A DNA stretch of 8,308 bases from the NCBI GenBank assembly GCA_023136735.1, contig JAGLQQ010000203.1:1-8308 (forward strand). Direction: 5' to 3'. The DNA is from Candidatus Omnitrophota bacterium. GTDB lineage: Bacteria > Omnitrophota > Gorgyraeia > B26-G9. The notes under the pieces are model-generated. The model was not told the DNA's origin. It ran no database searches and was given only the letters and a program-made list of their open reading frames with translations. The position numbers and the translations under genes were made by a program. Within the stretch, counting starts at the first letter, position 1; each line of letters begins with the position of its first letter. Of this stretch, positions 1 through 6,940 are shown piece by piece.

Positions 1-34
1 TAACTTTTTCACCCTTTAAGTGTTTATACTTCTG

Positions 35-106
35 CCTCTAGATTCCCTTCTATAATTCTATTTAGGGTTAGAGGTTATAGTAATCTATTCAACTTAAGTT
101 CAGAAT
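35..106. repeat. Two imperfect inverted repeats downstream of the radical SAM gene
   Basis: ATTCAACTT (87-95) faces AAGTTCAGAAT (96-106), pairing at nine positions with a two-base bulge and almost no loop. CCTCTA (35-40) faces TAGAGG (69-74), with CCC (45-47) and GGG (65-67) able to pair inside. Neither is followed by a T-run on the minus strand, so neither looks like a standard intrinsic terminator. They may help end the transcript or be debris of a dispersed repeat. No gene is visible in 1-115. Confidence 0.3.
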
Positions 107-115
107 GACCCATTT

Positions 116-1918
116 TTAACAGCAGGGTTTTTCAAAATTTTTCAAAAGCGCATCTCTACTGTATCCGCAGTCTATATGGCTCCATTCAAGGTGCTTATCA
201 ATATCACGTCTACCGCAAACAATTTCTTCTGGATTAACTCCCTCTTCCTCAAACGCCTGCTTCCACTTGCTAAAATCAAACACATTTCTCCAAGCATCAA
301 AACGCGCGCCTTTTTCATAAGCTTTACTAATAACACTTGATACAGACCTGCCTCCACGCGCAAGACTTGCCTCAATAAATGTCATACCAACATCATGAAA
401 ATTAACTTCAAGATATCTGCGTTTAAGTCTTTTGCGCAAAAAACTCTGTTTTTCTAATAGAGATTGCATACTTTGCATTTGCTGCCATTGAAACGGAGTA
501 TGGGCTTTGGGAATAAAATTTGAAATACCCACACTTACCTGCGCCCTTCTATTATCAACAGATTTTTTTAAAGCAGAGAATTCTTCTATTAAATTGATAA
601 TACCGATTAAGTCTTCCTCCGTTTCTGTAGGCAGCCCTATCATAAAATAAAGCTTCAGTCTTCTCCAGCCATTACCGTAAGCCTCAATAACTGCTTCTTT
701 AAGACTTTCCATATCGATATCCTTATTAATTAATTTTCTCAAGCGGCTGGTACCTGCCTCAGGAGCAAAAGTAAGGCCTGATTTTTTTAAATCACCAAGC
801 ATACTTAAAATACCTATGAAATCCTTATCAATGCGCAAAGACGGCAAAGATATCCCCATGCCATTTTCCTTAGCAAAAGAATGCATCTTACTTATAAGCT
901 CTTTTAGATAGGGATAATTGGCACTAGAGAGGGCGCAAAAGGAGATATTGTCATAACCAGTGTTGATGTATGTCTGTTTTGCAAGTTCTAAAAGCTTGGG
1001 CACACTGCGCACACGCACCGGATTTATAGTAAACCCAGCCTGGCAAAAAAAACAACGATTAGGACATCCCCTCATTATTTCCAAACTAATCCTATCATGC
1101 ACAACATCAATAAATGGAACCGGCGGTTTAGTGAAATACTCTGCCATCTCTAAATCAGCAACAAAACGCCTTTGTATTTTTTTTGGGAACTCCCCGCCCG
1201 CAGGAACAAGCTTACTCCCACCTTCAAGCATTTCATTAAATTCATAAAATCGCGGCACATAAACTCCAGGGATTTCAGCTATTTCTCTTAGCATCTGCTC
1301 TCGATTTTTTTTAATGCTATCAATATTGTCATTAACATCTATCGGAAATCTCATTTTCAAATCTCGATAAAGATTAATAAACTCCACTATTGACTCTTCC
1401 GCTTCACCAATAAAAAAGACATCAATAAATTCCGACATTGGTTCAGGATTAACGCAGCATGGCCCTCCCGCAATAATCAATGGATGTGCATCTCTCAAGG
1501 AAGATTGTAACGGTATTCCAGCAAGATCAAGCATGGTAAGAACATTCGTGTAACATAACTCATATTGAAGCGAAAAGCCAATAATATCAAATGCACTTAT
1601 TTCTCGCTGGCTTTCCAAGCTAAAAAGACCAATTGAGCGCTCTCTCAGCTGTTCCTCCATATCTGGCCAGGGTGAGAAACAACGCTCGCAGCAAACATCA
1701 CTTTGTTTATTAAGAATATGGTAAAGGATCTTGATACCTAAATGGCTCATGCCTATTTCATAGGAATCAGGAAAACACAGCGCAAAGTGAATACCGCTAT
1801 CATCAATATCTTTTTCAATAGTATTGATTTCTCTACCTATATACCTCGCAGGCTTTCTTACATCAAGTAAAAAATCCTCAATAAATACCTTATTCTGCCC
1901 TATATTCTTTTTAATCAC
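116..1918 (-). CDS. B12-binding-domain radical SAM protein, TIGR03960-like
   Basis: About 600 residues. Residues 15-30 (FLLDVRKPARYIGREI) match the N-terminal hallmark of the TIGR03960 radical SAM family. Residues 45-175 form a B12-binding-like Rossmann domain without the cobalamin DxHxxG motif, as I recall is usual for this family. The radical SAM core (about 275-475) carries the iron-sulfur motif CPNRCFFC with Cys285, Cys289 and Cys292, followed by FAPEAGTSRLR (384-394). The C-terminus has the expected WSHIDCGYSRDALL (579-592) and ends in Cys-Cys. The function is unknown; relatives usually sit beside a DUF2344 partner and rng/rplU, which hints at RNA or ribosome-related chemistry. The chosen start is GTG at 1918, overlapping the kinase stop as GTGATTAA, with GAGG 12 bases upstream. 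An in-frame ATG at 2038 would overlap the kinase by 128 nt and add 40 residues lying before the family's conserved start. An ATT start nearer the KPARYIG motif cannot be excluded. Confidence 0.88.
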   Translation of the reverse strand: MIKKNIGQNKVFIEDFLLDVRKPARYIGREINTIEKDIDDSGIHFALCFPDSYEIGMSHLGIKILYHILNKQSDVCCERCFSPWPDMEEQLRERSIGLFSLESQREISAFDIIGFSLQYELCYTNVLTMLDLAGIPLQSSLRDAHPLIIAGGPCCVNPEPMSEFIDVFFIGEAEESIVEFINLYRDLKMRFPIDVNDNIDSIKKNREQMLREIAEIPGVYVPRFYEFNEMLEGGSKLVPAGGEFPKKIQRRFVADLEMAEYFTKPPVPFIDVVHDRISLEIMRGCPNRCFFCQAGFTINPVRVRSVPKLLELAKQTYINTGYDNISFCALSSANYPYLKELISKMHSFAKENGMGISLPSLRIDKDFIGILSMLGDLKKSGLTFAPEAGTSRLRKLINKDIDMESLKEAVIEAYGNGWRRLKLYFMIGLPTETEEDLIGIINLIEEFSALKKSVDNRRAQVSVGISNFIPKAHTPFQWQQMQSMQSLLEKQSFLRKRLKRRYLEVNFHDVGMTFIEASLARGGRSVSSVISKAYEKGARFDAWRNVFDFSKWKQAFEEEGVNPEEIVCGRRDIDKHLEWSHIDCGYSRDALLKNFEKPCC

Positions 1919-3926
1919 GAATATCCAAAACCTCTTTTTCCTTAGGCAGCAGAAAGATAAACTTACTTCCTTTTCCAACTTCACTTTCAATCCAGATCTT
2001 TCCACCGTGAAGCTGAACGATTTCTTTAACAATCGCAAGGCCTAAACCTGTTCCTTTAGGGGAACCTGCCATAGAAATTGTTTTTGCCTGCTCAAATTTA
2101 CCAAATATCCGTTCTATGCTGTCTTGGGGTATTCCACAACCGGTATCAATAACAGAAATCTTTATTTGCTTTTCAATTGATTCGGCTTTTATCGTTACAC
2201 TACCTCCATCAGGCGTAAATTTGATTGCGTTGCCGACTAAATTGGTCAGCGCCTGAGAAAGAAGTTTGCAATCGCCATCAAATTTTATTGACTCAAGCCC
2301 CTCTTTTTTTAAAGCTACACCTCTGCTCTCAGACCAGGCACCAATCATGTCAAATACACCACTGCCCAGTTCATCAAGATTAATAGATGCATAATCAAGC
2401 CGAACATGACCGGATTCAAGCTTAGCGACATCAAGAAGATCATTAACCAAAACAGTAAGCCGCGATGCATTGTTACTGGCGATCTCAAGAAACTGTTTCT
2501 GATCTCCTGACATAGCGTCCTTATTTGATTCAAGAAAAAGGGAAAGGCTTTTTTGAATAGAAATTAGGGGAGCTCTTAAATCATGCGTTACATTAGACAC
2601 AAAAGCCTCTTTCATGCGCTCAAGCTCTTTCTGCTTTGTAATATCACTTAAAACCGAGACCAAACCTAGCGTCTCGCCATCTTCACTTTCGATAACAGCC
2701 GTACTTGCTCTTAGCGTTTTCTTTGTGTTCTCATTTGGTCCAGCAAGATCAATCTCAATTTCCTGCTGATTATCCTTAGCCAAACTAACTATTTGGCCTT
2801 CCTTTAATCCGTCTAAAATATGCTCACCGATTTTATTTTCTTTGTTAACTCCCATTAATTCTTCCGCGGCAGGGTTCAGCACAAGTACTTTTCCTTCATT
2901 ATCAATGATTATCAATCCCTCTGCCACATGCCTTAACACTGAATTAATACGATGCTTTTCGCGCTTAATCTTGCGGTTTTCTTCAATAAGCTGTTTTGTT
3001 TCCTGCTCTACCTCATCATTTATGGTCTGATCCATATTCTTAACTTCTTCTTTTAATTTTTCATTCTCCTTTTTTAAAGCCTTCAGCTCTTTCGCAAGCT
3101 GTTCTTTGCTGACCTTTGGCTCCTTTAGCTTTATAATTTCAGCTCGCAATTTTTCAACATAAACATCCTGCTCTTCTTTTGTAAAACCCGCTTTTCCGAA
3201 TTTCTCCTCTATGATTTTCAGCACTTCATCAATTGCTTTTTCCGGGCCTACAAGCTTTAACAATTGCTTAACCAAGCGTTTTGAATGCTTTTTAAACTCA
3301 TACGAAATGACCTCTTTATCCGGAGCAACTTCAGATTTGCCTCCAAAAAAATCACTTACCATGGAAACAATATCTTTCCCCTTTTTATCGTCAGCCGCCC
3401 CAGATGCCGGCATCCCGGGCGCCTCAGCTTCTGCTTTTTTCTTTATTTCCTCTTCGTCCTTAATACGTGTATAGCGAACCTCATTGAGAGTAATATTCTT
3501 AATCCCATATTCAGCCATAACACCTTTCAATCCACCCTTTTCTTTAAGGATTTCCGGCTTAAGGCTAAATATTCTCAGAAATTTGCCCAATTCATCATCA
3601 CTAAGTCCTTTTTGAAACTTTACTCCCTCAATCGTTGCTTTTTTAAAATCCGAGATAAGTTCTTTCAGCAAATTCGAAGAGTCGTCTAATGGCTGCTCGA
3701 ATATAAGCACATTCCCCTCAAAAATATCGACCGATAAAAATCCGTAAAATTTAAAAAATTCATCAAGATCAAAATATAATTTTAATATTGAATCCTTCAC
3801 CATGGGATGGGTTGCGGGATACATCGGAATCTTTCTAACAGTAGAAGAAAATGTCTTAAGTAGATCCACTATTCTTTTTTCCTCAGGAGTCCCCTTTAGC
3901 GGAGTCTCCCATTTTTTAATTTCCAT
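1911..3926 (-). CDS. Soluble PAS-domain sensor histidine kinase with unfamiliar N-terminal domain
   Basis: A 671-residue histidine kinase. Residues 1-155 form an alpha/beta region I cannot name; it has a MYPATHPMV motif (35-43) and FQKGLSDDELGKFL (104-117). A charged, Ala/Gly/Pro-rich linker (160-205) follows, then helices (about 207-268) and a Lys/Glu coiled coil (about 272-328). A PAS domain (about 329-430) contains EGLIIIDNEGKVLVLNPAA. The catalytic core is complete: HisKA phosphoacceptor His448 in VTHDLRAPL, N-box Asn566 in NLVGNAIKF, DTGCGIP (594-600), the F-box FGKFEQ, and GTGLGLAIVKEIV (625-637). No membrane helix or signal peptide is visible, so it is probably cytoplasmic. ATG at 3926 is chosen because AAGGAGAG sits seven bases upstream. 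The open frame continues 44 codons further, but those codons come from the palindromic element. No response regulator is in the window. Signal and target are unknown; a link to envelope growth is inferred from location only. Confidence 0.9.
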   Translation of the reverse strand: MEIKKWETPLKGTPEEKRIVDLLKTFSSTVRKIPMYPATHPMVKDSILKLYFDLDEFFKFYGFLSVDIFEGNVLIFEQPLDDSSNLLKELISDFKKATIEGVKFQKGLSDDELGKFLRIFSLKPEILKEKGGLKGVMAEYGIKNITLNEVRYTRIKDEEEIKKKAEAEAPGMPASGAADDKKGKDIVSMVSDFFGGKSEVAPDKEVISYEFKKHSKRLVKQLLKLVGPEKAIDEVLKIIEEKFGKAGFTKEEQDVYVEKLRAEIIKLKEPKVSKEQLAKELKALKKENEKLKEEVKNMDQTINDEVEQETKQLIEENRKIKREKHRINSVLRHVAEGLIIIDNEGKVLVLNPAAEELMGVNKENKIGEHILDGLKEGQIVSLAKDNQQEIEIDLAGPNENTKKTLRASTAVIESEDGETLGLVSVLSDITKQKELERMKEAFVSNVTHDLRAPLISIQKSLSLFLESNKDAMSGDQKQFLEIASNNASRLTVLVNDLLDVAKLESGHVRLDYASINLDELGSGVFDMIGAWSESRGVALKKEGLESIKFDGDCKLLSQALTNLVGNAIKFTPDGGSVTIKAESIEKQIKISVIDTGCGIPQDSIERIFGKFEQAKTISMAGSPKGTGLGLAIVKEIVQLHGGKIWIESEVGKGSKFIFLLPKEKEVLDIRD

Positions 3927-3932
3927 ATCAGT

Positions 3933-3940
3933 CTCTCCTT
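3933..3940 (-). promoter_or_regulatory. Strong ribosome binding site that fixes the kinase start
   Basis: The minus strand reads AAGGAGAG followed by ACTGAT and then the ATG at 3926. This near-perfect Shine-Dalgarno sequence at normal spacing decides for this start over in-frame ATG codons further upstream (such as 4058), which lie inside the palindromic element. Confidence 0.8.
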
Positions 3941-3952
3941 TAATAGTTTTAA

Positions 3953-3981
3953 AGTAAAAAAACATAATTTTCGTTTTGCAA
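3953..3981 (-). promoter_or_regulatory. Weak candidate sigma-70-type promoter for the kinase gene
   Basis: On the minus strand TTGCAA (3981-3976) and TTTACT (3958-3953) are separated by 17 bases. Each matches the -35 and -10 consensus at four of six positions. A start near 3946 would give a short leader to the ATG at 3926. The 190-nt gap after rodA makes a separate promoter plausible, but the match is weak and the AT-rich context produces such pairs by chance. The -35 box falls inside the hairpin at the edge of the palindromic element. Confidence 0.25.
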
Positions 3982-3999
3982 TAACCCCTTGTTGCAAAA
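3956..3999 (-). terminator. Possible terminator-like hairpin before the kinase gene
   Basis: TTTTGCAATAA (3974-3984) and TTGTTGCAAAA (3989-3999) pair at 10 of 11 positions around a four-base loop (CCCC on the plus strand, GGGG on the minus strand). Read on the minus strand the hairpin is followed by 11 bases and then seven T (3962-3956). The stem is AT-rich and the T-run is displaced, so it is a poor match to a canonical intrinsic terminator. It lies at the right place to end the mreC-rodA transcript. It may be only the end of the palindromic element. Confidence 0.3.
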
Positions 4000-4105
4000 T
4001 GTACAAATACAATCGCTAATGCGTTCACGCGCGAAAGAGTACTCATCGTACGCCGCACAAGCGAGTGAACAAGTAACGCGGTAGATGTGCGTTTTGCAGC
4101 AGCCC
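3972..4105. repeat. Imperfect palindromic element between rodA and the kinase
   Basis: This intergenic stretch can fold almost end to end. The outer arms are GCAAAATGTAC (3994-4004) and GTGCGTTTTGC (4087-4097), complementary at 9 of 11 positions with the other two as G-T pairs. The inner arms are GTTCACGCGC (4023-4032) and GCGAGTGAAC (4061-4070), 9 of 10 pairs. Near the centre GTAC (4039-4042) faces GTAC (4048-4051). A 9-bp sequence, CGTTTTGCA, occurs directly repeated at 3972-3980 and 4090-4098. By my count 4011-4105 is 51/95 G+C, richer than the surrounding genes. Structure and composition suggest a dispersed palindromic repeat or a small non-autonomous (MITE-like) insertion. There is no transposase and only this one copy in the window, so the mobile origin is inference. 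Exact ends are uncertain. Confidence 0.6.
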
Positions 4106-4116
4106 TATACTGAGAT

Positions 4117-5217
4117 TTAAAACACTGTCCTGTTCATCTGTACATTCAGCAAAAAACCAATAGCAATAAGGTTTGCCGTAAGAGCAGACCTGCCGTAGCT
4201 TATAAAAGGCAGCGGCATTCCTACCACCGGCATAAGCCCAAGAGTCATTCCGATATTGATTATAACATGTATTGCAAGCATTGTCGTTATTCCTATTGCA
4301 ATTAGCTTTCCTGAAACATCTTTGGTAAGCTCAGCAATTTTCAACCCCCTAAAAACAAGCAGCAAAAAAAGTCCCAGCATAAGAGTTGTGCCAATAAATC
4401 CCCATTCTTCCCCTACTACAGAAAAAATAAAATCCGTATGCCTCTCCGGTAAAAAGTTAAGCTGATTTTGAGTGCCGGATAGCCACCCCTTACCAAAAAA
4501 CATACCAGACCCGATAGCGATTTTTGATTGATTTATGGTATACCCAGCCCCTAGAGGATCAGCATTGGGATTAATAAAAACCATCAACCGATCTCTTTGA
4601 TACTCTTTTAAAAAGATCCAAAACAAAGGAAGGGATAAAATCCCGCTCAAGATTATCGCCATAAAATATTTTAATCGAATCCCTCCCACCCAGATCATGG
4701 CTAAAAATACGGGAAGCAAAACTATTGCCGTACCCAAGTCAGGTTGTTTAAAAATTAGCACCATGGGCAGTAGAACGATTAAAAAAGGCCCGATAAGGCC
4801 TCTCTTTGTTTTAAGGCATGAAGGATTATCACCAATCATTCGCGCCAAAGCTAAAACAGTAAATACCTTAACAAATTCCGAAGGCTGAAATCCGATACCG
4901 CCTATACTGATCCAACGCTGCGCTCCAAGCGCGGTTTTCCCCATTATCAGCACCAGAATCAGAAAAAATATATGCATTCCAAAAATAACATATGAGACAC
5001 TTAAAAAAGAATGGTAACTCGTTCTAGCAATCAAAACAGCAAGTATCATGCCCAGGATTATCCATAATCCCTGATTCAGTACAAAATTCTTTCCCGTACT
5101 CACCTGCCTTTGATAAGAAGCACTAAAGAGAGCAACCAATCCAAACAAAAACAAGAGTAATAGAACTCCTAGTATTACACGATCTAATTTCCTAAAATCT
5201 GACAGCAATGACAACAT
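4117..5217 (-). CDS. rodA: SEDS-family peptidoglycan glycosyltransferase RodA
   Basis: A 366-residue polytopic membrane protein of the SEDS family, about ten helices, which polymerises lipid II into glycan strands in complex with PBP2. Family landmarks are present: ALGAQRWISIGGIGFQPSEF (97-115) with the conserved Trp102, the KQPDLGTA loop (157-164), and NFLPERHTDFIFSVVGEEWG (254-273), where Asp262 matches the essential extracellular-loop aspartate of RodA. The C-terminal signature reads PFISYGRSALTANLIAIG (337-354); Arg343 replaces the second Gly of the usual SYGGS. ATG at 5217 is preceded by GGGGAG only three bases away, so a TTG a codon or so downstream is a possible alternative start. The FLPERHTDF motif also occurs in FtsW, but mrdA directly upstream and no division genes nearby favour RodA. 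It is probably the last gene of the mreCD-mrdA-rodA transcript, as a 190-nt gap follows. Confidence 0.94.
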   Translation of the reverse strand: MLSLLSDFRKLDRVILGVLLLLFLFGLVALFSASYQRQVSTGKNFVLNQGLWIILGMILAVLIARTSYHSFLSVSYVIFGMHIFFLILVLIMGKTALGAQRWISIGGIGFQPSEFVKVFTVLALARMIGDNPSCLKTKRGLIGPFLIVLLPMVLIFKQPDLGTAIVLLPVFLAMIWVGGIRLKYFMAIILSGILSLPLFWIFLKEYQRDRLMVFINPNADPLGAGYTINQSKIAIGSGMFFGKGWLSGTQNQLNFLPERHTDFIFSVVGEEWGFIGTTLMLGLFLLLVFRGLKIAELTKDVSGKLIAIGITTMLAIHVIINIGMTLGLMPVVGMPLPFISYGRSALTANLIAIGFLLNVQMNRTVF

Positions 5218-5245
5218 ATTCTCCCCAGCTCTTTTGTTCAGGTTT

Positions 5246-6940
5246 CTAATTTTGCGTATAATAGGATATTATGCTATGGGCGATCTCTGCCGGACGCTCT
5301 CCTCCATGACCGCCATGTTCCAAAAACACAACAAAACATATCTTTCGTTTATTTTTTAGAGAGTAGCCCATAAACCATGCATGCGCCTTACCTTTTCCAG
5401 CCTGAGCTGTACCTGTTTTTGCAAATGTCTTTACACCGCTCACAAATGCCTTGCGCCCTGTACCTGATCCGGAGTGTACGACATCAAACATCCCATCTTG
5501 AATTAATTCTATGTATTTACTATCTGCTATTCTTTTTTGAGTTTGCCTTAAATTACTTTTAATGATACACGGTGTTACTTCAAGTCCACCGCTGGCAATA
5601 ACTCCAGCTAGCTTTAAAGCCTGAACAGGAGAAATCAACAAGTACCCCTGACCTATAGCAAAATTTGCGGTATCACCTGGATACCACTTTTCATGAATTT
5701 GGGCCCTTTTCCATTTGAGATTAGGGACAACTCCAGAGCGTTCTCCGGGAAGTTTAATCCCGCTTATTTTTCCTAAACCAAATTCACGGGCTGTAGAAGA
5801 TATTCTTTTTTCTCCTACTTTTAAACCCACCTGCCAGAAAAACACATTACATGAAGTTGCGATAGCTTTTCTTAAGCTAACCCATCCATGACCACTCTTC
5901 AGCCAGCAATTTCTCGTTGAATTACCAAGTCTAAATTCGCCCTTACATTCAAAACTGCTTTTTGAATTTATTAATCCATCTTTAAGCGCAGCATAAGCAG
6001 TAACAACTTTAAAAATTGAACCCGGAGCATAGACATTAAGAGCACGATTAAAAAGCGGCGCATTCGGATCTTTTAAAATCATACCAATAGCTTTAAATTT
6101 ACTTTTATCGATAAGTATATTCGGATCATATGATGGAGAGCTGTAAAGAGCAAGAATTTCACCGTTTCGAGGATCCATCACACAAGCTGCACCTTTGGCA
6201 CCGTTAAATTCTTCATGTATAAGTTGTTGAAGCTTAATATCAATTGTTGTATGAAGGTCATCTCCCTGTACCGGCGGCCTGTAGCTGAGAATATTTATTA
6301 TGCTGCCTTTGCTGTTGACCTCAAGCTGCATTCCCCCAGGGTTACCCCTTAATATCTGATCAAAGCTCTTTTCAAGGCCTGATCTTCCAATTACATCCTT
6401 GATCCTATATCCGTATTTTTTAAGTTCCGGATATTCACCCTCACGCATCTTTCCTATATAACCGATAATATGTGCAGCAACTTCGCTATAAATATACTTT
6501 CTTCTGGCACTTGTCTTAATAAATATTCCCGGAAGTTCAGACATCTCCTGTTCAATTAAAAAAGCTGTCCGGCGAGGCACATTAGAAGCAAGCATCACGG
6601 GAGAAAAACTAAAGTCAAAGTTACTAATAAAAGTATCCGCGATAACTTGTCCATCTATTTCAAGGAACTCACCCAAGCGCGAAAATAAAATATCTTTATT
6701 ATTCTTATCCATCTCCAGAGGGATAGCAACAACATCGAAAGCAAGTTTATTTTCAACTAGAGGTATTTTACTCCTGTCGTATATAATACCACGGGAGGCA
6801 GCTTCCGGCACAAGCCGAATACGGTTATTTTCACTCCTTTTCTCATACCTGTGTCCATTAACAATCTGCATCCAAAAGAGATTAGCGAGTAGAGTAAGAA
6901 AAATTAACGCTATTACATTTCTTAAAATTTGTATTCTCAT
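5246..6940 (-). CDS. mrdA: Penicillin-binding protein 2 (elongation-specific D,D-transpeptidase)
   Basis: A 564-residue class B penicillin-binding protein that cross-links peptidoglycan during cell elongation, working with RodA. An N-terminal membrane anchor lies at about residues 8-27. The pedestal domain begins with the motif SRGIIYDR (49-56) and includes VIGRSGLEKSFD (183-194). The transpeptidase domain spans about 245-560 and contains all three active-site motifs: SIFK with nucleophile Ser308 and Lys311, SCN at 363-365, and KTGT at 508-511. PGDTANFAIGQGYLLISPVQ (421-440) is typical of PBP2. The gene is somewhat shorter than E. coli PBP2 (633 residues). The usual Asn-Gly after the pedestal DR motif is replaced by Ser-Lys. 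ATG at 6940 overlaps the mreD stop (ATGA); rodA follows after 28 nt. Position beside mreCD and rodA supports PBP2 over the division protein PBP3/FtsI. Confidence 0.95.
   Translation of the reverse strand: MRIQILRNVIALIFLTLLANLFWMQIVNGHRYEKRSENNRIRLVPEAASRGIIYDRSKIPLVENKLAFDVVAIPLEMDKNNKDILFSRLGEFLEIDGQVIADTFISNFDFSFSPVMLASNVPRRTAFLIEQEMSELPGIFIKTSARRKYIYSEVAAHIIGYIGKMREGEYPELKKYGYRIKDVIGRSGLEKSFDQILRGNPGGMQLEVNSKGSIINILSYRPPVQGDDLHTTIDIKLQQLIHEEFNGAKGAACVMDPRNGEILALYSSPSYDPNILIDKSKFKAIGMILKDPNAPLFNRALNVYAPGSIFKVVTAYAALKDGLINSKSSFECKGEFRLGNSTRNCWLKSGHGWVSLRKAIATSCNVFFWQVGLKVGEKRISSTAREFGLGKISGIKLPGERSGVVPNLKWKRAQIHEKWYPGDTANFAIGQGYLLISPVQALKLAGVIASGGLEVTPCIIKSNLRQTQKRIADSKYIELIQDGMFDVVHSGSGTGRKAFVSGVKTFAKTGTAQAGKGKAHAWFMGYSLKNKRKICFVVFLEHGGHGGERPAEIAHSIISYYTQN

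Noticed and set aside
1..12. Possible start of a downstream minus-strand gene (GTG followed by Lys-Lys-Leu)
   Set aside because: Only four codons are inside the window and no suitably spaced ribosome binding site precedes the GTG.
960..1247. 95-codon plus-strand open frame
   Set aside because: It lies entirely antisense to the conserved radical SAM core, including the CPNRCFFC motif, has no recognisable domain, and is best explained as a shadow frame.
1824..2045. Plus-strand open frame across the kinase/radical SAM junction
   Set aside because: Complementary to two well-supported coding ends; no ribosome site or domain.
3285..3689. 134-codon plus-strand open frame opposite the kinase
   Set aside because: Antisense to the linker and N-terminal region of the kinase, with an unusual composition and no family resemblance.
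3972..4105. tRNA or CRISPR repeat in the rodA/kinase gap
   Set aside because: The fold is one long imperfect palindrome without a cloverleaf, TψC-loop or anticodon arm, and there are no regularly spaced repeats with spacers.
4117..5217. FtsW instead of RodA
   Set aside because: The protein is a SEDS member either way, but direct linkage to mreC, mreD and mrdA and the absence of division genes favour RodA.
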